Assembly (NCBI GenBank): GCA_946407735.1
Contig: CAMJPL010000003.1
Coordinates: forward strand, 1-64,000
Length of the DNA stretch: 64,000 nt
From: an uncultured Clostridia bacterium
GTDB taxonomy: Bacteria > Bacillota > Clostridia > Oscillospirales > CAG-272
Reading direction: 5' to 3'
The stretch's first letter is position 1. Each line of letters begins with the position of its first letter. This document shows, one piece after another, positions 25,008-34,190 of this stretch. The translations under genes were made by a program, and so were the position numbers. The notes under the pieces are model-generated. The model ran no database searches and was not told where the DNA came from. It worked only from the letters and a program-made list of their open reading frames with translations.

Positions 25008-26867
25008 TTATCTGCCGTTGGCCTTGGGATCGAGCGCGTCGCGCAGACCGTCGCCGATCAGGTTGATGCAGATACACGCTATACCGAATATCGCGCCGAC
25101 GAAGACCCAGTTCCACCAGTAGTTCTGGATGACGATGGAGTTCTTCGCGTTATCAAGCATGTTGCCCCATGTCGGAGTCGGAAGCGGAACGCCGAATCCG
25201 AGATACGACAGGGAGGACTCGGTCAGCATGGATGTTCCGAAGGCGAGCGTGATCGAAACAAGGCATACCGACATGACATTCGGGATTATATGGCTGAATA
25301 TGATCTTCGATTCCTTGACGCCGAGCGCCTTCGCTGCGATGACGTACTCCATCTCGCGCTGGGCGAACATCTGCGCTCTTACGAGGCGGCAGAGGCCGGG
25401 CCATGACAGGATGCCGAGGATGACCATGATGATGTACATCCTCTGCTCGACCGAGACCCTTGTGCCCATGACGGCGGACAGGATCATGGCGAACGGGATG
25501 AACGGCATCGAGGAAACGATCTCCGCGATCCTCATGACCACCATATCCACGACTCCGCCGAAATATCCGGCGATACCGCCGAGGATGATGCCGATGATCA
25601 TCTCGATCACGACGGACAGCGCTCCAATCGTCATAGTCATCCTGCCGCCGTTGACGAGGCGGGAGAATACGTCGCGTCCGAGGCCGTCGGTTCCGAATAT
25701 GAAGCCCTTAAGGCCCCATGTTCGGATCTCGCCGTCCTTCTGCAGGGCGTAATTCTGGAACGATCCGACGAATATGTCCTCGACTTCGCCCAGATTCTCC
25801 GGGACGCTGGTCTGATTGTAGCGCGTGCCGCCCCAGGATACGACGCTTCCGTTCTCGAGCAGGGCAGTGTAATGATAACGTCCGCCGGCGATCTTCTTTA
25901 TCGGGGAAGTGAACTGCGGGATGCTGTTTTCGCCCTTCACCGAGTTGCCCCAGATCCTGAGGCTTCCGTCCTCGAGCAGGGCGAGTATCGAGCTCGAGGA
26001 GCCGGTTATCGCCTTTACGTTCGATCCGAGATCATCGGGAACGCGCTGCTCGGAGAATTTGGGGGCGAAGCCGCCCATGGTGACGGTGCCGTCGTCGAGG
26101 AGGATGACGTATGTGAAGTTCGTGACGGCGGCGGAAACGACGTGCCCGTCGTATTTCTCGGCGTCATAGTCTATATCGGCGAGGTTGGAGTTTCCCCATG
26201 TGAACAGCCGCCCGTCGTCGGTGACGACGACCGAGAACTGGTTCGCGGCGTGGATCTCCTTTATGCCGAACTCATGGAGGCGGTTGTTCGATTTCAGCTC
26301 GGAGGGAAGAGTGGTCTGCCCGAGACGGTCGCTGCCCCACGCGTAGATCGTTCCCTGATCGTCGAGGGCGAGAGCGTGATCGGCTCCGGCTGCGACCTTA
26401 ACGATCTTCGCGCTGCTGACTTCCTCGGGTATATTGCCGAGATCTATCACCTTTGTGAGCTTGGCCTTGCCCCATACGTAGATCTTTCCGTTTTTGTCGG
26501 CTCCGACCGAGTAGTTGTTTCCGACGGCTATGTCGGCCACTCCGTTTTCCTTCAGTTCGGACGGGTATTTCATCATGTTGCTGCCCGGCGACACGAAGAC
26601 GAGCGTCGAGTCCTGCTCACCGAGATCGAGAGTCACGAAATGAGGCGCTATGAATACGAACAGGGCTATGATGATGAACACTATCAGAGCCACCACGGCC
26701 GTCGGCTTCGAGAAGAAGTTGCGCACGACGACGCGGAACGGGCTCTGCATCTGCTCCTCGGCGTAGATATCTAGCTCCTTGTTCGGGAAGAAGAGTCTGC
26801 GTATCCAGCGGAAGAGGAAGAATTCTTTTTTCGCGGCGGCGGAGCCGTTATTGCTTTTGTTATCCAT
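25008..26867 (-). CDS. oppC: Oligopeptide ABC transporter permease OppC with RCC1 propeller insertion
   Basis: 619 residues, twice the normal 280-320. Residues 1-56 are cytoplasmic and basic, TM1 is about 57-77, and the usual permease resumes at FGTDGLGRDVFSRL (391-404) with five more membrane segments and the EAA loop AAKALGVKESKIIFSHIIPN at 511-530. Between them, residues 108-387, lie seven repeats of the RCC1 type, each ending in a WG- or GG-like turn: IYVWG, IYAWG, LFTWG, VTMGG, LRIWG, VVSWG, IRTWG. Seven repeats are what a closed seven-bladed propeller needs. The loop between TM1 and TM2 is outside the cell, so the propeller should face OppA or the substrate. Gene spacing of 10-12 bp on both sides shows a tight operon. 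Confidence 0.95.
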   Translation of the reverse strand: MDNKSNNGSAAAKKEFFLFRWIRRLFFPNKELDIYAEEQMQSPFRVVVRNFFSKPTAVVALIVFIIIALFVFIAPHFVTLDLGEQDSTLVFVSPGSNMMKYPSELKENGVADIAVGNNYSVGADKNGKIYVWGKAKLTKVIDLGNIPEEVSSAKIVKVAAGADHALALDDQGTIYAWGSDRLGQTTLPSELKSNNRLHEFGIKEIHAANQFSVVVTDDGRLFTWGNSNLADIDYDAEKYDGHVVSAAVTNFTYVILLDDGTVTMGGFAPKFSEQRVPDDLGSNVKAITGSSSSILALLEDGSLRIWGNSVKGENSIPQFTSPIKKIAGGRYHYTALLENGSVVSWGGTRYNQTSVPENLGEVEDIFVGSFQNYALQKDGEIRTWGLKGFIFGTDGLGRDVFSRLVNGGRMTMTIGALSVVIEMIIGIILGGIAGYFGGVVDMVVMRIAEIVSSMPFIPFAMILSAVMGTRVSVEQRMYIIMVILGILSWPGLCRLVRAQMFAQREMEYVIAAKALGVKESKIIFSHIIPNVMSVCLVSITLAFGTSMLTESSLSYLGFGVPLPTPTWGNMLDNAKNSIVIQNYWWNWVFVGAIFGIACICINLIGDGLRDALDPKANGR

Positions 26868-26879
26868 TTTTCGGCTCCT

Positions 26880-27899
26880 TTACTTGTCGATCCTTACTCT
26901 CGGGTCGACGAGAGTATAGCTTATGTCTGTCAGCAGAACGCCGATGAGCGATATCAGCGTGTAGAACATCTGCATCGCGAGCACCAGCTCGTAGTCGGTG
27001 CTGGTGAGAGCGGCCCAGTAGAGCCTTCCGGTTCCGTTGAGCGCGAAGGTGTTTTCAATGACCAGCGAGCCGCCGGTGAATACGCCGATCATCCAGCCCA
27101 TTATCGAGGTGGAGACCGGAAGGAGAGCGTTCCTCCAGGCGTGGGAGTAGATGACGACCTTTTCCTTCAAGCCCTTCGCTCTCGCGGTGCGTATGTAGTC
27201 CTGAGTGAGGGTATCCATCATCGCAGCGCGCACCGTTCTTGTCATTCCGGCGAGACCGGTGAAAACAAGGACGATTATCGGCAGGGCCATATAGTGCATG
27301 CGGTCGATGAATTCCATAACCCCTGTGTACGTCGAGCCGGGGGTCTTGGCGCCGCCCGTCGGGAACCATCCGAGCAGTACGGCGAATATATAGATGAACA
27401 GTATGCCTATAAGGAAGGTCGGCAGGGAATATCCGACGACGGTGAACGCCTGAAGCGCGCTGTCGGCGGCCTTTCTCGCGTGCACCGCGCAGTATATGCC
27501 GAGCGGGATCGTTATGGCGAGAGTCAGTATCGTCGAGACGAGATTCAGGATGATCGAGTTCTGCATCGGCACTCCGATGATGTCGATTACGTTGCGCTTG
27601 TAGGACGTCGAAAAACCAAAGTCGCCCTGCAGAAGACCGCTGAAATTGCCGTCCACGTCGCGCATGAAGCCCATCCATCTGGCGTAGCGAACGATGAGCG
27701 GCGCGTCAAGGCCGAGCTGTCTGCGCAGCTCCTGATACTGTCTGGTCCATTCTTCCGGCTTGAGGGTCTTTCTCAGCGGCTCCATCTGGACAAGCGCCGG
27801 ATCGCTGGGAATAAGATTATAGATCATGTACATCATCAGCGAGACGAAGAAGAAGACGATGATGAGGTATATGACTCGCTTCAGGAGATATTTTTTCAT
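26880..27899 (-). CDS. oppB: Oligopeptide ABC transporter permease OppB
   Basis: 339 residues with six membrane segments and normal length. The family marks are the N-terminal MKKYLLKRVIYLIIVFF, the LGLDAPLIVRYARW segment, GDFGFSTSYKRNV, and the EAA loop TARAKGLKEKVVIYSHAWRN near residue 240, ending DPRVRIDK. It forms the translocation pore with OppC. oppC follows 12 bp downstream. Upstream lies a 227-bp gap with a hairpin that separates it from oppA. Confidence 0.97.
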   Translation of the reverse strand: MKKYLLKRVIYLIIVFFFVSLMMYMIYNLIPSDPALVQMEPLRKTLKPEEWTRQYQELRRQLGLDAPLIVRYARWMGFMRDVDGNFSGLLQGDFGFSTSYKRNVIDIIGVPMQNSIILNLVSTILTLAITIPLGIYCAVHARKAADSALQAFTVVGYSLPTFLIGILFIYIFAVLLGWFPTGGAKTPGSTYTGVMEFIDRMHYMALPIIVLVFTGLAGMTRTVRAAMMDTLTQDYIRTARAKGLKEKVVIYSHAWRNALLPVSTSIMGWMIGVFTGGSLVIENTFALNGTGRLYWAALTSTDYELVLAMQMFYTLISLIGVLLTDISYTLVDPRVRIDK

Positions 27900-28054
27900 A
27901 TCCCGTCTGCCTCCGTTTGTGTATTATTTGAATGACCGAATACACTGGGGTGATGGGTACGCCTGCATAAGGTCAAAAATACGATCCCCGCCGAAAAAGT
28001 CGTCGGGAAGCGTGTTTTCAGCTTCATGACAATGCCGTAATTTTTAACATACTT

Positions 28055-28089
28055 CGGGAGGGATCTCCGATGCTGGGAAATCCCTCCCG
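28055..28089 (-). terminator. Intra-operon hairpin between oppA and oppB
   Basis: CGGGAGGGAT / ATCCCTCCCG, a perfect 10-bp stem with a 15-nt loop, 38 bp after the oppA stop. No long T-run follows, so it may act as a partial terminator or mRNA 3' stabiliser that keeps oppA expression above the permease genes. Confidence 0.65.
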
Positions 28090-28126
28090 ACAACAGCTAT
28101 TCGGTTGTCAGTCGATCGAAAAACGA

Positions 28127-30085
28127 TCAGTCGCCGATGTATCTGGCGTACAGGATGGCGTTCTCATAACCCCAGAACGGGCCTTCCTGATAATCCTTGA
28201 TGGTGTTCGGGTAAACGGAATAGTAGATGTTCGAGTACAGCGGGACCTGCGGAAGCAGCTCGTTGTAGCGGACCACGAACTCCTGCCACTTGGCGAGGTA
28301 GGTCTTGTAGTCGCCAGCCTCTACGCCGTAAACCATATCCATCGAGAGCTTGTCGAGCTGCTCGTCATAGAGATGAGTGCTGTTGTAGCCCTGATCGAGG
28401 TATTCCTGATTGGTGGTGAACTCGAAGGACATGTCATAGGCTCCGGAGTTCCATCCGGTGGCCAGGTTGAACATGTTGTAGGTAGGAACGGAGTAGTCGC
28501 CGCCCAGACCGTACATATCCTGACGGTACATGTAGTTCAGGAGCTCCGGGAAGGTCATGACGTTCTGACGGATCTCTACGCCGGCCTGCTTGGCGGCGTC
28601 GCCGTTGGCGAGCATGGTGACGAGAAGATCGGAGACCGAGTTGCCGTCGGAGGAAGCCCAGTTGACCATGGCGGGCATGAGGATGTCGGAGCCGACGTTC
28701 TTGCAGAAGGCCTCGTAGTTGGTGGCCTCAGCGGCGGTTACCTTCTTGTAGCGGATGCCGGTGCCGTTGTAATCGGAGCCGTCCTCGGCGTAAACGAAGC
28801 CGGCCTTCTCAAGAAGCTCAACGGCCTTATCTACGCTGATCTCGTAGGTGTCAAGACCGGCGATGACCTTCTTGGAATCCTCATACATCGAGAAAGCGGT
28901 GCAGTACGGGCCGTGAACGACGGAGCCGTAGCCCTGGCAGAAGGTGTTGGCGAATTCGTTTCTGTCGAGCAGATGTGCGACTGCCTGACGGAACTCAGTG
29001 TACTGGGTGGGACCGAAGTCGCAGGCGAACTGGAAGTATCCGTAGCCGGCGCGGTCATAGTGGCAGAAGGAGGAGTCGAGGCCGTTGTCCATAAGGTCGT
29101 AGATGGCCTTGATCTCGGAGCCGTCGGCGATACCGGAGTAGATCTGGATGCCGCCGGTGGAAATGGTGTCGATTACGGTGTCATCCTCGGTCTTTACGAT
29201 AACGAGGCGCTTGATGCCGGGCTTGCAGCCTTCGAAGTTGCCGCAGTAGTTGTCGTTGGACTCAAGGACGATCTGAGACGAGGCCTTGTCGTAGCTGACC
29301 AGGTTGTACGGGCCGGCGGTGATGCGGTCGGAGGTCGCGTCGCGGGCGGCGGTGAAGGTGGTCTCGATGTTGGCCTTGGTGAACTCGGTGCCGTTGTCGT
29401 TGACGAGATAAGCGCCCTGGCCGTCATCCTTTACGTGCCAGCCGTCGCCGAACCAGTATTTGATGTGGGTGGCGCGGGCTCCGGCGTAGGAGAGGTCGAA
29501 GTAGTAAGGCAGATAGTTGTTCCCGTCATAACCGGTCTTGAGGATGGTCATGGAGAAGGTGTAGTCGTCGATAAGACGCAGGCCGGCGAGGACGTTGGTC
29601 TCGCCAGAATGGTACTTGTCGCCGCCCGGGATCATGTTGTAGCCGGCGGCGGTAACGCCCATCTCAGCTCCGGCGGGGGAGTAGAGGAACAGGGACCATA
29701 CGAGGAAGTTCTCGGCGGTGATCGGATCGCCGTTGTTGAAGACGAGATCCTTCTTTATGGTGATCTTGTAGGTGACGTTGCCGTCGGACTCTTCGATCCT
29801 GTCGTACTTGTCGACGACGGAGTTGTTGATGACGAAGTCGCCGTTCTGGTCGGAGACTACGGTCTCGCAGTCGTCGGTAAGGGTGAGGACGGCGGAGTCG
29901 GTGGCGTTGTTGGAGCCGAAGGCGGCATGTGACCAGTCGCCGCTGGGCTCAGTGGATGTTCCGATGATGACCTGGCCTTCGGCTGCCACGTTCGTGAAGC
30001 CCGAGCCGCCGCATCCGGTGAGACACAGTCCGGCGAGCATGACGGCGGCAAGAGCAAAGGTCATGATCCTGCTGCGAAGTTTCAT
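28127..30085 (-). CDS. oppA: Oligopeptide-binding lipoprotein OppA
   Basis: 652 residues. Signal peptide and lipobox LTGC end at Cys25, so it is a membrane-anchored substrate-binding protein of family 5. Typical marks are IGTSTEPSGDWSHA, YKITIKKDLVFNNGDPITAENF near residue 108, and the long C-terminal lobe with AVAHLLDRNEFANT. It delivers peptides to OppB/OppC. CTGGAGGT lies 13 bp upstream of the ATG. It is the first gene of the opp operon and has its own promoter with a leader of about 235 nt. Confidence 0.95.
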   Translation of the reverse strand: MKLRSRIMTFALAAVMLAGLCLTGCGGSGFTNVAAEGQVIIGTSTEPSGDWSHAAFGSNNATDSAVLTLTDDCETVVSDQNGDFVINNSVVDKYDRIEESDGNVTYKITIKKDLVFNNGDPITAENFLVWSLFLYSPAGAEMGVTAAGYNMIPGGDKYHSGETNVLAGLRLIDDYTFSMTILKTGYDGNNYLPYYFDLSYAGARATHIKYWFGDGWHVKDDGQGAYLVNDNGTEFTKANIETTFTAARDATSDRITAGPYNLVSYDKASSQIVLESNDNYCGNFEGCKPGIKRLVIVKTEDDTVIDTISTGGIQIYSGIADGSEIKAIYDLMDNGLDSSFCHYDRAGYGYFQFACDFGPTQYTEFRQAVAHLLDRNEFANTFCQGYGSVVHGPYCTAFSMYEDSKKVIAGLDTYEISVDKAVELLEKAGFVYAEDGSDYNGTGIRYKKVTAAEATNYEAFCKNVGSDILMPAMVNWASSDGNSVSDLLVTMLANGDAAKQAGVEIRQNVMTFPELLNYMYRQDMYGLGGDYSVPTYNMFNLATGWNSGAYDMSFEFTTNQEYLDQGYNSTHLYDEQLDKLSMDMVYGVEAGDYKTYLAKWQEFVVRYNELLPQVPLYSNIYYSVYPNTIKDYQEGPFWGYENAILYARYIGD

Positions 30086-30328
30086 GATTTAAGATATACC
30101 TCCAGTTGATAATCGCGCCCTTTTGTTAACGGCAGTGTAAAGTGTAAGCTGCGCCTTTTCAGGCGCGGCTCCGGGCAGGTGCGTCACAGCCGTTTTCCCG
30201 AAGCCTTCTGGAAACATGATAAATTCGGCGCCTTCACATGGCGTCCCGCACATCGGACAGCCGTGAAAACGTCATGACAGACCGCCGCCCTGTCATGCGA
30301 TACCGGGGCGGCCTGCGATCTGCATATT

Positions 30329-30357
30329 ATTATACCAAAATACGGCGAAAAAATCAA
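30329..30357 (-). promoter_or_regulatory. oppA: Extended -10 promoter of oppA
   Basis: On the minus strand TTGATT (30357-30352), 17 bp, TATAAT (30334-30329) preceded by TGG. It predicts a leader of about 235 nt, long for this window. Confidence 0.85.
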
Positions 30358-30419
30358 TAGGAATTAATACATTAATGCAAAAAAAACCGCAAATTTCTCG
30401 ATATCGGCCGGTAAGACAA

Positions 30420-30472
30420 TAAAAAAATTTACATTTCATCCCCTGGATTTACCGGGGAGCAAAATGTAAATT
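30420..30472 (-). terminator. Terminator after ispE
   Basis: AATTTACATTT (30426-30436) pairs with AAATGTAAATT (30462-30472), with an inner CCCC/GGGG pair. Read on the minus strand the stem is followed by seven T residues. Confidence 0.85.
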
Positions 30473-30528
30473 CTTAAAAAGTGCAAAATATTGTTATGAC
30501 AGGAAAATACCAGCCGGGATCTGTGTCT

Positions 30529-31377
30529 TCACTCCACCGGCTCGCAGACGTACGTCGCGTATTTTTTCGCCGCGAGCCGCATCCGGGCTTTTTCGAGCGA
30601 ATGCCTGTCGCCGGGGGCGAACACCCCGAACACCGACGGGCCGGAGCCACTCATCATCGCCGCGACCGCCCCGTTTTCGAGCATGACCGATTTTATGCCG
30701 TCGGCCGCCGGGGTTATGCTCTCGAAGCGGTTGTACATCCCGCCGCATACCTGTCTGAGATCGCCCGCCTCGAGGGCGGCGGGGACGGTATTTTGCCTTC
30801 CCGACGCCGGAGACGAGTCTATCTGCCTGTAAGCCAGCGCCGTGCTGACCTTCTCGCTTCCGACGGCTATCAGGATGAGACACTTCGGCATGATGGGGAG
30901 AGGTGAAAGTATCTCGCCCCGGCCGACGGCGTGTCGGCAGCCGCCCATGACGCAGAACGGCACGTCCATGCCGAGCTTCTCGCTGAGCGAGCACAGCTCA
31001 TCCTCCGAAAGCCCGGCGCCGAAAAGCAGGTTCATCCCGACGAGGACGGCCGCCGCGTCGGACGAGCCTCCGGCCAGCCCGGCAGCTATCGGGATGTTCT
31101 TTTTGAGCTGGATATTCACCCCGGTATGGAGATCGGGGCATCTCTGGTAGAACAGGGCCGCCGCCCGGAAGGCGAGATTGTCGGCGAAGGATGAAAGGGA
31201 GGGATCGGAGCAGAAAAGCGAGATCCCCCGCGCCTGAGGGGCGAGCATCACCGTGTCGTAAAGAGACACCGCCTGCAGGACGGTATCTATCTCGTGATAC
31301 CCGTCGGGCAGCTTTGAAAGCACGTCGAGAAAAAGGTTTATCTTCGCGCAGGCGAAAACTGTAATGGAATCTATCAT
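30529..31377 (-). CDS. ispE: 4-diphosphocytidyl-2-C-methyl-D-erythritol kinase
   Basis: 282 residues, normal for IspE. It phosphorylates CDP-methylerythritol in the non-mevalonate isoprenoid pathway. The GHMP-kinase ATP loop is AGLAGGSSDAAAV at about residue 94, the N-terminal FACAKINLFLDV strand carries the active-site Lys, and the C-terminal MSGSGPSVFGVF is the third GHMP motif. It starts 7 bp after the DUF362-ferredoxin gene and ends at a strong terminator, so it is last in an operon that begins with a solute-binding lipoprotein. Confidence 0.95.
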   Translation of the reverse strand: MIDSITVFACAKINLFLDVLSKLPDGYHEIDTVLQAVSLYDTVMLAPQARGISLFCSDPSLSSFADNLAFRAAALFYQRCPDLHTGVNIQLKKNIPIAAGLAGGSSDAAAVLVGMNLLFGAGLSEDELCSLSEKLGMDVPFCVMGGCRHAVGRGEILSPLPIMPKCLILIAVGSEKVSTALAYRQIDSSPASGRQNTVPAALEAGDLRQVCGGMYNRFESITPAADGIKSVMLENGAVAAMMSGSGPSVFGVFAPGDRHSLEKARMRLAAKKYATYVCEPVE

Positions 31378-31384
31378 CTCGGAT

Positions 31385-32545
31385 CTATCTCATGAAGCCT
31401 ATCCTGTTCGCCAGCTCGGCGACGGGGATGCGTTTTACTTCGACGGCCTTGAACCGGCACAGCTCCTGACAGCAGTAGCACCGTATGCACCTGCCGAGCT
31501 TTATCTTCGCCGTCGTCCTGCCCGACTTCTTCACCATCGTGATGGTCTTTTCCGGGCAGTTGGAGGCGCACTCGCCGCAGCCGCGGCATATCGACGGGTC
31601 GACGTGCGGTCTCGGCTTCATGAATCCCGGAATGTTCGTCAGGGCGAAGCCGACCGCCGAATCGGCGCGTCTGAACTGCGTCCTGAAGCCGGAGATGTCG
31701 TCTCCTCTGAGATAGGCGCCGTCGGGCTTTTTCGACAGCCCGCGCTTTTCCGTCAGCGGCAGCATGAGGGCGCAGGACGACAGCCCGGAAATGTCGGCCG
31801 CCGCCTCGTCGAGCATATACGGCGACCTTGAGGCGAGGATGGCTCCGACGTGCTTCGGCGTGCCGCCGGACGGGCCGTTGCCCTCCATGCATTCGACGGC
31901 GTCGCATATCGCCAGGAACTCATGCGTCGACTCAAGGAGCCGGCAGATGTCGACGGCGTAGTTCATGAACGCCGCGGCGTCGCGGCCGTATCTCGCGTGG
32001 GTCTCGAATTTCTTCACGCCCGGCACCGCGCCGAACATGTTCTTCACGGCGCAGGTCATGCCGGTGAGGCCGTGGGTCTTGAGCTTGCAGAGGTCGACGA
32101 TGATGTCGGCGTCGGCGAGGGGCTTTAGCACCTCGAACAGCTTTGACGAAACGCCGTCAAAGGAAAGCGTCTCTGTCGACGGGTCCTCGTTGAGGACAGC
32201 GTCAAGACCCGACAGCGCCTGCGTCACGCCGCAGGCTTTGTAGGAGTTTCTCATCGACTCTGGGGTGTAAGAGCCGCCGCCGGATTCGGCGATGGTGACG
32301 AAGGCTCCCGCCTCGCAGAAGATCCTCGCCGTCTCCCTTACGACGGACGGGTGCGTGGTGACGGCCTTTTCCGGGTCGGATTTCATAAGCAGATTCGGCT
32401 TGATGCAGACCTTTTTACCCTTTGAAAGGGAGACGTCGCAGCCGATGTCGGACAGAGCCGACATGATCGCGGCGCTGACATCGTCAGCGCCGTAGGTCGG
32501 ACATTTTCTGATTGAAACAGGCTGAAATGAATCGGAACTTACCAT
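31385..32545 (-). CDS. DUF362 protein with two-cluster ferredoxin domain
   Basis: 386 residues, cytoplasmic. Residues 1-300 are a DUF362 domain (VCIKPNLLMKSDPEKAVTTHP, SGGGSYTPESM, CAVKNMFGAVPG). The C-terminus has two 4Fe-4S motifs: CRGCGECASNCP near 317 and CIRCYCCQELC near 345, so it should carry electrons. DUF362-ferredoxin proteins are common in anaerobes but their reaction is not defined. It follows the solute-binding gene by 26 bp and precedes ispE by 7 bp; whether it serves the iron-sulfur enzymes of the same isoprenoid pathway (IspG/IspH) is only a guess from the neighbourhood. Confidence 0.9.
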   Translation of the reverse strand: MVSSDSFQPVSIRKCPTYGADDVSAAIMSALSDIGCDVSLSKGKKVCIKPNLLMKSDPEKAVTTHPSVVRETARIFCEAGAFVTIAESGGGSYTPESMRNSYKACGVTQALSGLDAVLNEDPSTETLSFDGVSSKLFEVLKPLADADIIVDLCKLKTHGLTGMTCAVKNMFGAVPGVKKFETHARYGRDAAAFMNYAVDICRLLESTHEFLAICDAVECMEGNGPSGGTPKHVGAILASRSPYMLDEAAADISGLSSCALMLPLTEKRGLSKKPDGAYLRGDDISGFRTQFRRADSAVGFALTNIPGFMKPRPHVDPSICRGCGECASNCPEKTITMVKKSGRTTAKIKLGRCIRCYCCQELCRFKAVEVKRIPVAELANRIGFMR

Positions 32546-32571
32546 ATGATGTTCGGTTTGAAACTTGCGTA

Positions 32572-34056
32572 TCAGAGATCGTTGTTTTCGAGATATTTGT
32601 CGATGAGCTTGTCGAGCTTCTTCTGCTCGCTCGTCTGAGCCTTCGCGACCTTGGAGGCGACGTCGGTCTTCTTGCCTGCCAGAGCGTCGCGGTAGAAGCC
32701 GGAAAGGTTCGGGAAGGATTCCATGTTGGCGTAGGCGAGGTCATAGATATGATTGCGGATGATGAGGTCGACCATGTCGGCGGACTGCTCGTCGCGGGCG
32801 TTCTTCGTCTTTACGACGATGTCATAGATCTGCGGTGTCATCGAATAGTAGGTCTCGGCCGACATCTCGGTCATGACCGCGGATACGAGCGACGGGTTCT
32901 GAATGGTCTTCGGAACGCCGATCATCTTGATGGAGCCGTTGAGGAAGGACTTGTACTCCTCCTGGATCTCGTCGAACTTCGGGATCGGGATGATGCCGAA
33001 ATCCTGCTCCATCTCGCGGTATTTGTCGGCCATCAGATGGGTCGGGCTGCACTCGAGGAAGAGGGCACGCCCCTGAACGAAGGTGTCGTAGGCGTTGCTG
33101 TAATCCTCCATCTTGGTGCAGAAATAGGACTCGTCGGTGATGAAGATCTTGTACATCTTATCATATATGGCGGTGATCTTGTCCATATCGACGTTGATGT
33201 ACGGCATATCGTCGGCGTCCTTGAGTATCATCATGCATCCGGCGCCGTAGAAGAAGGAGAACGGGGAATCGAGATACCATGAGGTCAGTCCGTAGAAGTC
33301 CTTGTACGGATCCATCGCGCCGTCGCCGTCGAGGTCGGCGTTCTGGCCGACGAGATAGCTGTCGAGCACGTCGAACGTCCATTTCCCGTCGTAGACCGAC
33401 TGATAGGGATACTCGAGCCCTCTGTCGTTGAACAGGTTCTTGTTGAACACCATGCAGGAGGTGCGGAGCATACCGCTGATATTGAGGTCGCCGTTTGTCA
33501 GGTATAGCTTGCCGCCGATGGAGAAGGCGCTGGGGACCGCCGAATCCCACCACGGCTGGGACTGATCGTAATACTCAAGGGTATTCAGCGGCGTGAATAT
33601 GCCGGAAGCCGCGAGCGAGGCGGAATTGACCATGTGATTCAAAAACAGATCATAGGCATCCTCGGCGGCGAGAACGGAGTTTTTCAGAGCGTTCGCGACC
33701 ACGGTGTAATCGCCCATGTGAGTTTCGTTTATCTTGATGTTCATCCTCTCCTCGACGGTGGAGTTGCGGCGGTAGATAAGGTCGTTCAGTATCTCGCCGT
33801 TTTCCGATTCCGCCCAGCAGTCGGTGTACTTCGAGTCGTCGCCTCCGGTCTCAAGGATGCGGTAGGCATATCCCTCGCCGTTGAAATCGTCCGGCACTCC
33901 GGTGGGGACGCGGGTCTCCTCGGGCTCAGTCTCGATGTCCTCGGCCTGAGCCGCTGTGGTGGAGGCGGGAGACGGTCCTTCGGACGATTCCCCGCATGAG
34001 ATCATGACAGAAGAAGTGAGAAGGGCCGCGAAGATGAGCGCTAAAATCCGTTTCAT
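32572..34056 (-). CDS. Extracellular solute-binding lipoprotein (paralog 3)
   Basis: 494 residues from ATG 34056, chosen because GAGGT lies 9 bp upstream and the protein then begins MKRIL; an upstream ATG at 34083 lacks a site. The lipobox is MISC. Shared family marks: ILNDLIYRRNSTVEERMNI, QPWWDSAVP, the loop DLDGDGAMDPYKD and PKFDEIQ. As in the other paralogs there is no ABC permease next door. It heads an operon with the DUF362-ferredoxin gene and ispE. Confidence 0.87.
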   Translation of the reverse strand: MKRILALIFAALLTSSVMISCGESSEGPSPASTTAAQAEDIETEPEETRVPTGVPDDFNGEGYAYRILETGGDDSKYTDCWAESENGEILNDLIYRRNSTVEERMNIKINETHMGDYTVVANALKNSVLAAEDAYDLFLNHMVNSASLAASGIFTPLNTLEYYDQSQPWWDSAVPSAFSIGGKLYLTNGDLNISGMLRTSCMVFNKNLFNDRGLEYPYQSVYDGKWTFDVLDSYLVGQNADLDGDGAMDPYKDFYGLTSWYLDSPFSFFYGAGCMMILKDADDMPYINVDMDKITAIYDKMYKIFITDESYFCTKMEDYSNAYDTFVQGRALFLECSPTHLMADKYREMEQDFGIIPIPKFDEIQEEYKSFLNGSIKMIGVPKTIQNPSLVSAVMTEMSAETYYSMTPQIYDIVVKTKNARDEQSADMVDLIIRNHIYDLAYANMESFPNLSGFYRDALAGKKTDVASKVAKAQTSEQKKLDKLIDKYLENNDL

Positions 34057-34116
34057 ATTATTGTTACCTCGTATCGTCCGCATGATTCTTTGTCGGTCTG
34101 TTATTAAACGATATAT

Positions 34117-34145
34117 AATATATCACAAAAACCTTCCCGATTCAA
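34117..34145 (-). promoter_or_regulatory. Extended -10 promoter of solute-binding paralog 3
   Basis: On the minus strand TTGAAT (34145-34140), 17 bp, TATATT (34122-34117) preceded by TGA, about 60 bp from the start codon. Confidence 0.8.
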
Positions 34146-34190
34146 CATGATAAATTGAACAAAATATCAAATCGGACGAAAAATCCGCTC

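Larger units (their letters stand above)
30086..30528. other. Intergenic region: oppA leader, oppA promoter, ispE terminator
   Basis: From left to right it holds the long GC-rich oppA leader (30086-30322), which contains small inverted repeats such as CGCGCCTG/CAGGCGCG-like pairs but no riboswitch I can name, the oppA promoter, an AT-rich stretch, and the ispE terminator hairpin. No gene is seen. Confidence 0.65.

Noticed and set aside
28070-29932. 620-codon open frame on the plus strand
   Set aside because: Antisense to oppA, low-complexity Val/Gly/Glu composition, starts inside the oppA downstream hairpin; oppA is beyond doubt.
30086-30322. Known riboswitch in the oppA leader
   Set aside because: I looked for conserved cores of common classes (for example T-box AGGGTGGNACCGCG, cobalamin GCCACTG, glycine and SAM patterns) and found none.
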